Below are positions 58,775-64,000 of a DNA stretch of 64,000 nt, one piece after another. Position 1 is the stretch's first letter, and each line of letters opens with the position of its first letter. The stretch is from the NCBI GenBank assembly GCA_030704615.1, contig CM060731.1, forward strand, positions 61,918,756-61,982,755, given 5' to 3'. The position numbers and the translations under genes were made by a program. Source of the DNA: Takakia lepidozioides. Taxonomy: Eukaryota > Streptophyta > Takakiopsida > Takakiales > Takakiaceae. The notes under the pieces were generated by a model. That model had not been told where the DNA came from. It saw only the letters and a program-made list of their open reading frames with translations, and did no database searches.

Positions 58775-59900
58775 GTAAAGAGCTTTATTCCATTTTGTGG
58801 CCCCCTACCACCTTTTTGCCCATTTCTTCAATCTACGGTGGCCCTGCTCGCATGGTGCTATATCCGGGGCCTCGCACTTTTGTCTTTAACTCGCACCCCC
58901 GAAACGGAAAATAGCCGCAAGGCGAAGTGACTCTTAGTTAGCCACTCTCTATGGACAAATACAAAAACTTAATCCGCAAAGAGCTTTATATGATTTTGTG
59001 GTCCCTTATGACTTTTGTTTATAATTCTCACCCATGAAACGGAAAGTAGCCGCAAGGCAAAGTGGCTCTTACTTAGCCACTCTGTAGACAAATACAAAAA
59101 CTTAATCCGCAAAGAGCTTTATATGATTTTGTGGTCCCTTATGACTTTTGTTTATAATTCTCACCCATGAAACGGAAAGTAGCCGCAAGGCAAAGTGGCT
59201 CTTACTTAGCCACTCTGTAGACAAATACAAAAACTTAATCCGCAAAGAGCTTTATATGATTTTGTGGTCCCTTATGACTTTTGTTTATAATTCTCACCCA
59301 TGAAACGGAAAGTAGCCGCAAGGCAAAGTGGCTCTTACTTAGCCACTCTGTAGACAAATACAAAAACTTAATCCGCAAAGAGCTTTATATGATTTTGTGG
59401 TCCCTTATGACTTTTGTTTATAATTCTCACCCATGAAACGGAAAGTAGCCGCAAGGCAAAGTGGCTCTTACTTAGCCACTCTGTAGACAAATACAAAAAC
59501 TTAATCCGCAAAGAGCTTTATATGATTTTGTGGTCCCTTATGACTTTTGTTTATAATTCTCACCCATGAAACGGAAAGTAGCCGCAAGGCAAAGTGGCTC
59601 TTACTTAGCCACTCTGTAGACAAATACAAAAACTTAATCCGCAAAGAGCTTTATATGATTTTGTGGTCCCTTATGACTTTTGTTTATAATTCTCACCCAT
59701 GAAACGGAAAGTAGCCGCAAGGCAAAGTGGCTCTTACTTAGCCACTCTGTAGACAAATACAAAAACTTAATCCGCAAAGAGCTTTATTTGATTCTGTGGT
59801 CCCCTACTTCGTTTGTTTATAATTCTCACTTGTGAAACTGAAAGCAGCTGCTCTCCTTGGACGGGAAAAAAAACTTATTGGCAAAGATCTTTATCTGATT
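58775..59900 (+). repeat. 133-bp tandem array (six identical units with diverged edges)
   Basis: CTTAATCCGCAAAG occurs at 58968, 59101, 59234, 59367, 59500, 59633 and 59766, exactly 133 bp apart. The six units between appear identical. A diverged unit with about 55 extra bases precedes them (58780-58967) and a diverged partial unit follows (59766-59900). Each unit ends with GTAGCCGCAAGGCAAAGTGG and CTCTTACTTAGCCACTCTGT. No open frame runs through it. Identity with a constant period indicates a recent expansion or homogenisation. Confidence 0.95.
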
Positions 59901-59934
59901 TTGTGGTCAACTACGACTTTTACTAGTATCTATG

Positions 59935-60128
59935 GGCCCGGCTGAGCTCTCTAGTATCCTTATCCTTGTAGCCGCCATGGTAAGGGGCACATATCGCGTT
60001 GGATGTGGTTGTGGGTTCAAATCACGGTCTGGTGTGTCACGAAGGTGTCCACCTTTCAGGTGGAAGGCAGTAGCCCTTGTGGTGAAGAGACACCATAATT
60101 TACACTCCCTTGGGGAGGCGTATATATA
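59935..60128 (+). mobile_element. tRNA-derived SINE, copy 1
   Basis: An A-box-like GTAGCCGCCATGGTAAGGGG (from 59968), a B box GGGTTCAAATC (60013-60023) and the family tail GGAAGGCAGTAGCCCTTGTGG are present, then CTCCCTTGGGGAGGCG at the 3' end. It matches the reverse complement of 62377-62545 over its length. Pol III boxes of this kind drive transcription of SINEs, which move using LINE enzymes. Confidence 0.75.
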
Positions 60129-60950
60129 GATATAGGGCCTTGTAGTTTTGTTTCCCTTCAACTTAAAATATATAACCAATAGGACCCACGCCCCAAAGGG
60201 AAAGTAACTGTAGTGCGAAGTGGCTCTTAGTCAGGTCCAGCGTTTTTTTTGCTGGCAAATTTTCGCCACATCTCCATCTCAGGAAACAAAATGAATATTC
60301 TGTGATAAATTCCCTGTTTTTTCTTGGATGAAATCGCCAAATTTCTCCAAATGGAAAATAAATTATGGATGAATTTTCCAAATATGGATGATATAAATGG
60401 ATTTATGTACGGAAATGGATGATTCTGTCCTAATTTCAATGGATGAACAGAATGTATGGCGATGTTTTGCTAAACTCTGTAGCCACTCGTGCTTTTTTTC
60501 AAATTCCACCAAAAAAAAACACTGGTCAGGTCTTCTCTCTTTATATGAATGATAGCGTCATTTGCCCTAGGCACTACAAGAAGCTACATCGGATCGCATA
60601 TGATTGAGGACTTTCGATTAAATTCCATGATCCGGTATTGATATTAAGGTGCGGAGATCAAGAAACTCAACGTTTTGTGGATGATAATGATTTAAAGACC
60701 AGAAAATTACAAAAACAAAACTCTACCACCGAAAGTAGATACAAGAGCAACCTATCCAACATATATATGTATGTATTCTAATCATATAGCCCACCCTCAA
60801 AATTCTGGAAGGAGTCGCAAGGCAAAGTTAGGTTCCCATTTCTCTTTCAACATACTACATATATAAGTTTTCTAATCGTACAGCCCACGACCCCAAAAAG
60901 AGGAAGTAGTTGCAAGGCAAAGTGGCTCTTAGTTACGCCGGTTGTAGGCA
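60129..60950. repeat. scattered GCAAGGCAAAGTGGCTCTTA-type repeat pieces
   Basis: Variants of the end of the 133-bp unit occur singly at about 60193-60232 (GTGCGAAGTGGCTCTTAGTC), 60808-60830 (GGAGTCGCAAGGCAAAGTTA) and 60905-60935 (GTTGCAAGGCAAAGTGGCTC). Each follows a CCACxxCCxxAAAG-like stretch. This suggests that the array grew from a dispersed transposon-like family. No gene is seen between them. Confidence 0.6.
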
Positions 60951-60976
60951 GAGTCTTCTCTATGAGTAGAAGACTC
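60951..60976. other. perfect 9-bp hairpin
   Basis: GAGTCTTCT (60951-60959) and AGAAGACTC (60968-60976) form a perfect stem with an 8-base loop. It directly follows one of the GCAAGGCAAAGTGGCTCTTA repeat pieces. No U tract or gene end is associated with it, so the role is unknown. Confidence 0.6.
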
Positions 60977-62376
60977 TGATTTTTCTCAATGACAGAAAGA
61001 GAAGAGGCTTTTCTTACCAAAAAAAAAATGCATACGCGCGGCGATCGTGCTTCATTCGGTACAACTGTGCCCACCGTCACCACAAAAGTCCGCCGGTCCC
61101 ATCCAAAAGAACAATCAAAATCGACAAAAAATTGACATGAGATGCAATTTTAAGCCAAAAATCCCTTGTGTCGGTGTGCACATGTTACACGGGCCTCTGG
61201 ACGTGTTGTAGAGGGCCAGCCACGGCGCTTCTTTCCTATCTAACAATTTCACTGCTACTAGGCTCTACTAGGCTAAAGCCCAAAGGTGCCTCAATCCAGC
61301 TCAGACCAGATCGCAGTCGTCCATCCATATCCATGGCTCATCAAACTGAAGATTCCTGAAGTGATGCGAGGAGTCAATCAGGCCGAGCAGCTCAGGTATC
61401 ACTGCTTTGGACCACAGTCACGAGAGAGCATCCTCGTAACGTAATACAGTTGAGGCAAGCAGCACTTCAATGCTTCCGTCTTCCCATCTAAGTTATCTAA
61501 TAAGTATTCCGCATCACCTTCCCGAAAATCCCTCCCGTACCAGGTGCCAAGACTAGTTTGATCGCACCTACCTACCCACATGCATTCACTGAAGTCCTCC
61601 ATCACATTTTATTGCAACCTTGTCCAGAGTCCAGAGCACCAAGATCTGCCATCCAGTCACTGAACCTGCTTCTGCGAATTCACAATTTTCACGGCCGTTA
61701 CACCTGCAGCACATTCATGGCCAGCCAAGAGGGTGGCGCACCGACACCACATCGCACCCCGCACACGCTCTGCACTGCCTGCACATCTCTCGCAGACCGC
61801 GCAGCTGCAATCTCGCGCACCCAATCTGCGCACCCATGCCCCGCCTACTTTTGGCGTATCATACAAGCACTGCCGTCAATCACTCGCCGGAGATCTCTCC
61901 GGCATTGCCTCGCAATTACCCGAATATTGACAGTTAATTTCTATTTTTACCAAAAACAATTTAAGATTGTCGAATGAATATGTATTTTCCGAAACAATAC
62001 CCGTATATTGGGTGTATTTGGAATGACTGCGCGGTTGCGTGGTACGAAGAACAACCCCGACTGCGACAGCACAGCGGCAGGCGGCAACTGCAGCGGGCCC
62101 GCCACCTGGGATTACCCCGTTCACACTACACGCTGGAGAGGAAAGGCTCTATAAGTTCGGCGGTTTCGCTCGTATGATTGGGGGCTCGTATATGTTATGT
62201 ACTGACGATATCTTTTCTGCTCATTGTTGTCCTTTCTGACATTTTTCATCCATGCGGATAGACGCTTTCTAGCCCCGCCTTGGTGTACTAGGTTTCATCG
62301 AGTATCACATTCATCCATCCTCATACTTTAGTTCTCAGAAGAAAAAAAAACAAAATCTCATAAAGAAAAAAAGTAT
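60977..62376. other. unassigned spacer
   Basis: No gene is recognised. The 61740-61900 part is C-rich with many short overlapping frames but no known motif. Confidence 0.35.
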
Positions 62377-62545
62377 GACGCCCTCCCCAAGGAAGCATAA
62401 CTTATGGAATCACTTCATCCCAAGGGCTACTGCCTTCCGCTGGGAAGGTGGACACCTTCATGACACATCAGACCATGGTTTGAACCCACAACCACATCCA
62501 ACGTGGTATGTGCCCACTACCACTGGGCTACATGCTGGTTGTCGT
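62377..62545 (-). mobile_element. tRNA-derived SINE, copy 2 (inverted to copy 1)
   Basis: On the minus strand the order is the A box GTAGCCCAGTGGTAGTGGGC (complement of about 62512-62531), the B box GGGTTCAAACC (complement of 62477-62487), the tail GGAAGGCAGTAGCCCTTGGG and the 3' end CCTTGGGGAGGGCG. The A box is better preserved than in copy 1. Confidence 0.8.
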
Positions 62546-63324
62546 AATAGTAACGACCTACCCTTCTCCAACCCACCAACTACGGCTTCCCGTTGCTCCG
62601 CACTACTAGCGAGGACTTCTAAGAACTGCGTTCAATTTTCACAAAAAGGGTTGGGTCATCCCCATGGTGTTCCATACATACACCCCATATATTCATTGTT
62701 TTTCGGAAGAAGAACTGAGGAGTGTTGCCGATGCTATCATTTTATTTTAATTTTTCAAAGAAAAGAGGGCCGAAATTCTGCTGGTCCCTCCCCTTCAGCA
62801 TCCCTAGAGTTTGATAAAGATTGCCACTAAGACTAAGTTGCACCATAGGTAGACACCTAAGACTTTCAAAAAACAAAAATGGAAAAAAAAGAAAAAAACA
62901 GGAAGCTACTTCTCACATATCAGGCCCTTCATTATAGTGAGGGGAAAATAAACCTCTTTGATAGATAAAGGTAAATTTTCCTTAATGTCCAATGAATCTA
63001 CAGAGCCTACTGCTCAACACAGCCCATGGAGAGGCCAATGGTCGGTTTGAAGGCACATGTTGAAGGATTGAACCCACGATCACTACCAGAGCACAAGGCT
63101 CAAGGGACCCGAGGGGTTGGGGAGAAGATCATACCACACCCCCACAAGGTTGATTTTTCTTTATATATATATGGCAACTCGTATTAAATCAAGGGACATA
63201 ACCTTGGGAGAACTTTAAGGCCTTACCAGAAGGTGGGTAACATAGCCCGGGGAAAGATTTTTTTTAGTCCTGTAGGTGAAACAGCTGTCTGGAGTGTTTT
63301 CTGGCTGTTGTATTTACCCTGGGT
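62546..63324. other. spacer with a further tRNA-like relic on the minus strand
   Basis: At 63065-63099 the minus strand has GCCTTGTGCTCTGGTAGTG (A-box-like) followed by GGGTTCAATCC (B box), a probable old SINE head. A-rich tracts occur near 62860-62900. No gene is seen. Confidence 0.4.
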
Positions 63325-64000
63325 TTACCAGTAGTCCCCACAAGAACACACCCCATTGTTGAAGTGATGAAGGCAGATGGCATCCCTTGCAATGATTTCT
63401 CGTGCAACAATTTTGGATATCAACTTGGTGGCAGTGTGGCCAGTCCCTACATTCGCGTAGGTTTTTAATGATGCGGATAGGGTCCCAGGGGGTGTGCTAA
63501 TGAGCCCAAAAGCAATGGCCTCCTTAATCTGCCAAGTCAATCTAGCATAGACCTCCTCTGCTCGTGGGTGAGATCTATCTCCAACGGCAAATGTATACAC
63601 CCTGTTTTCCACCTCAATCCAAGTGTGGCCTGGTTCCTTTTTCACCTCTGGCGTCCATTGCTTTTCTCACTGTTGCTACATCAGCCCACCTACCAGCTGC
63701 AGCATAGATGTTTGAAAGCAGCACATACACTGCAGCATCTTGTGATTCCACCTTGAAAATACATCACTCTGCTAACTCACACTTCCATAAGATTCTGTAG
63801 GCACCAAGCAAGCCCCCCCCCCCCACACTGAAGCACCTGGTTTGAGTGCCATGTTGGCAATGAAATCTTCTGCCTCATCCAAGCGCCCTGCATGGCCAAG
63901 GAGGTCAACCATGCAGGTGCAGTGCTTTTCTGTTGGTGTAATGCCATGCTCTTGACACATGGATTGAAAATAATGACCACCTTCATCTACAAGGCCCAAA
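63325..64000 (-). pseudogene. DYW-type PPR pseudogene (C-terminal part, runs off the window)
   Basis: Reading leftward from the window end: GLVDEGGHYFQSMCQEHGIT, MVDLLGHAGRLDEAEDFI, E-motif remains broken at a C run near 63816-63828, then VYVLLSNIYAAAGRWADVAT, a one-base frameshift near 63645, [20 protein letters not shown] and a DYW domain ending [11 protein letters not shown] at 63325-63327. The domain lacks the HSE box (a deletion joins [14 protein letters not shown]), and the CGDCH pair is replaced by VGTGHTAT, so deaminase activity is lost. Its E2 and DYW phrases resemble the intact gene at 47.1 kb, of which it may be a distant paralogue. Confidence 0.85.

Noticed and set aside
58775-59900. 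CRISPR-like array
   Set aside because: The 133-bp units are contiguous identical repeats without variable spacers, in a plant nuclear context; it is a tandem satellite.

Overview
The window is nuclear DNA of a land plant. Its genes are split by many GT-AG introns. It carries a very long DYW-type pentatricopeptide-repeat (PPR) gene plus several PPR relics, a CASP-like membrane protein gene, a chromodomain Ty3/gypsy retrotransposon and tRNA-derived SINEs. Many near-identical PLS repeats ending in DYW, and a chromovirus that resembles fungal/moss Tcn1-like elements, point to a moss, lycophyte or fern rather than a flowering plant. The species cannot be fixed from sequence alone.

Layout. 0.5-10.4 kb (+): a 14-exon gene for a DUF255/YyaL (SPATA20-like) thioredoxin-fold protein, with duplicated repeat pieces in its introns. 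11.2-14.0 kb (+): a three-exon CASP-like four-helix protein behind a cluster of ACGT boxes and a GA-rich leader. 16.1-23.7 kb (+): a 14-exon nucleotide-sugar transporter of the plant UTR6/CMP-sialic-acid-transporter-like family. 24.8-28.1 kb: a graveyard of a possible hAT-type element, a SINE-like piece, a frameshifted alpha/beta-hydrolase exon and a 111-bp tandem array made from one PPR L-motif. 28.9-35.2 kb (+): a decayed chromovirus with both LTRs. 36.4-41.0 kb (+): a second, 5'-truncated and frameshifted copy of the transporter gene and its downstream flank. 41.5-45.9 kb (-): a six-exon SagB-type nitroreductase-family gene with a SINE in its last intron. 47.1-50.6 kb (+): the intact PPR-DYW gene, with no intron in its coding region. 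52.0-55.7 kb: a LINE RNase H fragment between inverted copies of a 160-bp repeat. 58.8-63.1 kb: a perfect 133-bp tandem array and an inverted pair of SINEs. 63.3 kb to the end (-): a DYW-PPR pseudogene that runs off the window.

The five intact genes are unrelated housekeeping-type genes and not a cluster. Their exon models were built by hand: every junction was placed at an AG acceptor and GT donor, and phases were summed so that each spliced frame closes. The weakest junction is exon 3 of the SPATA20-like gene. No compact new enzyme system is evident. The most unusual content is (i) the partial transporter duplication flanking a chromovirus, (ii) the L-motif-only PPR tandem array, (iii) the highly homogeneous PPR-DYW gene with an out-of-pattern P-P step, and (iv) the inverted-repeat/LINE structure and the identical 133-bp array.
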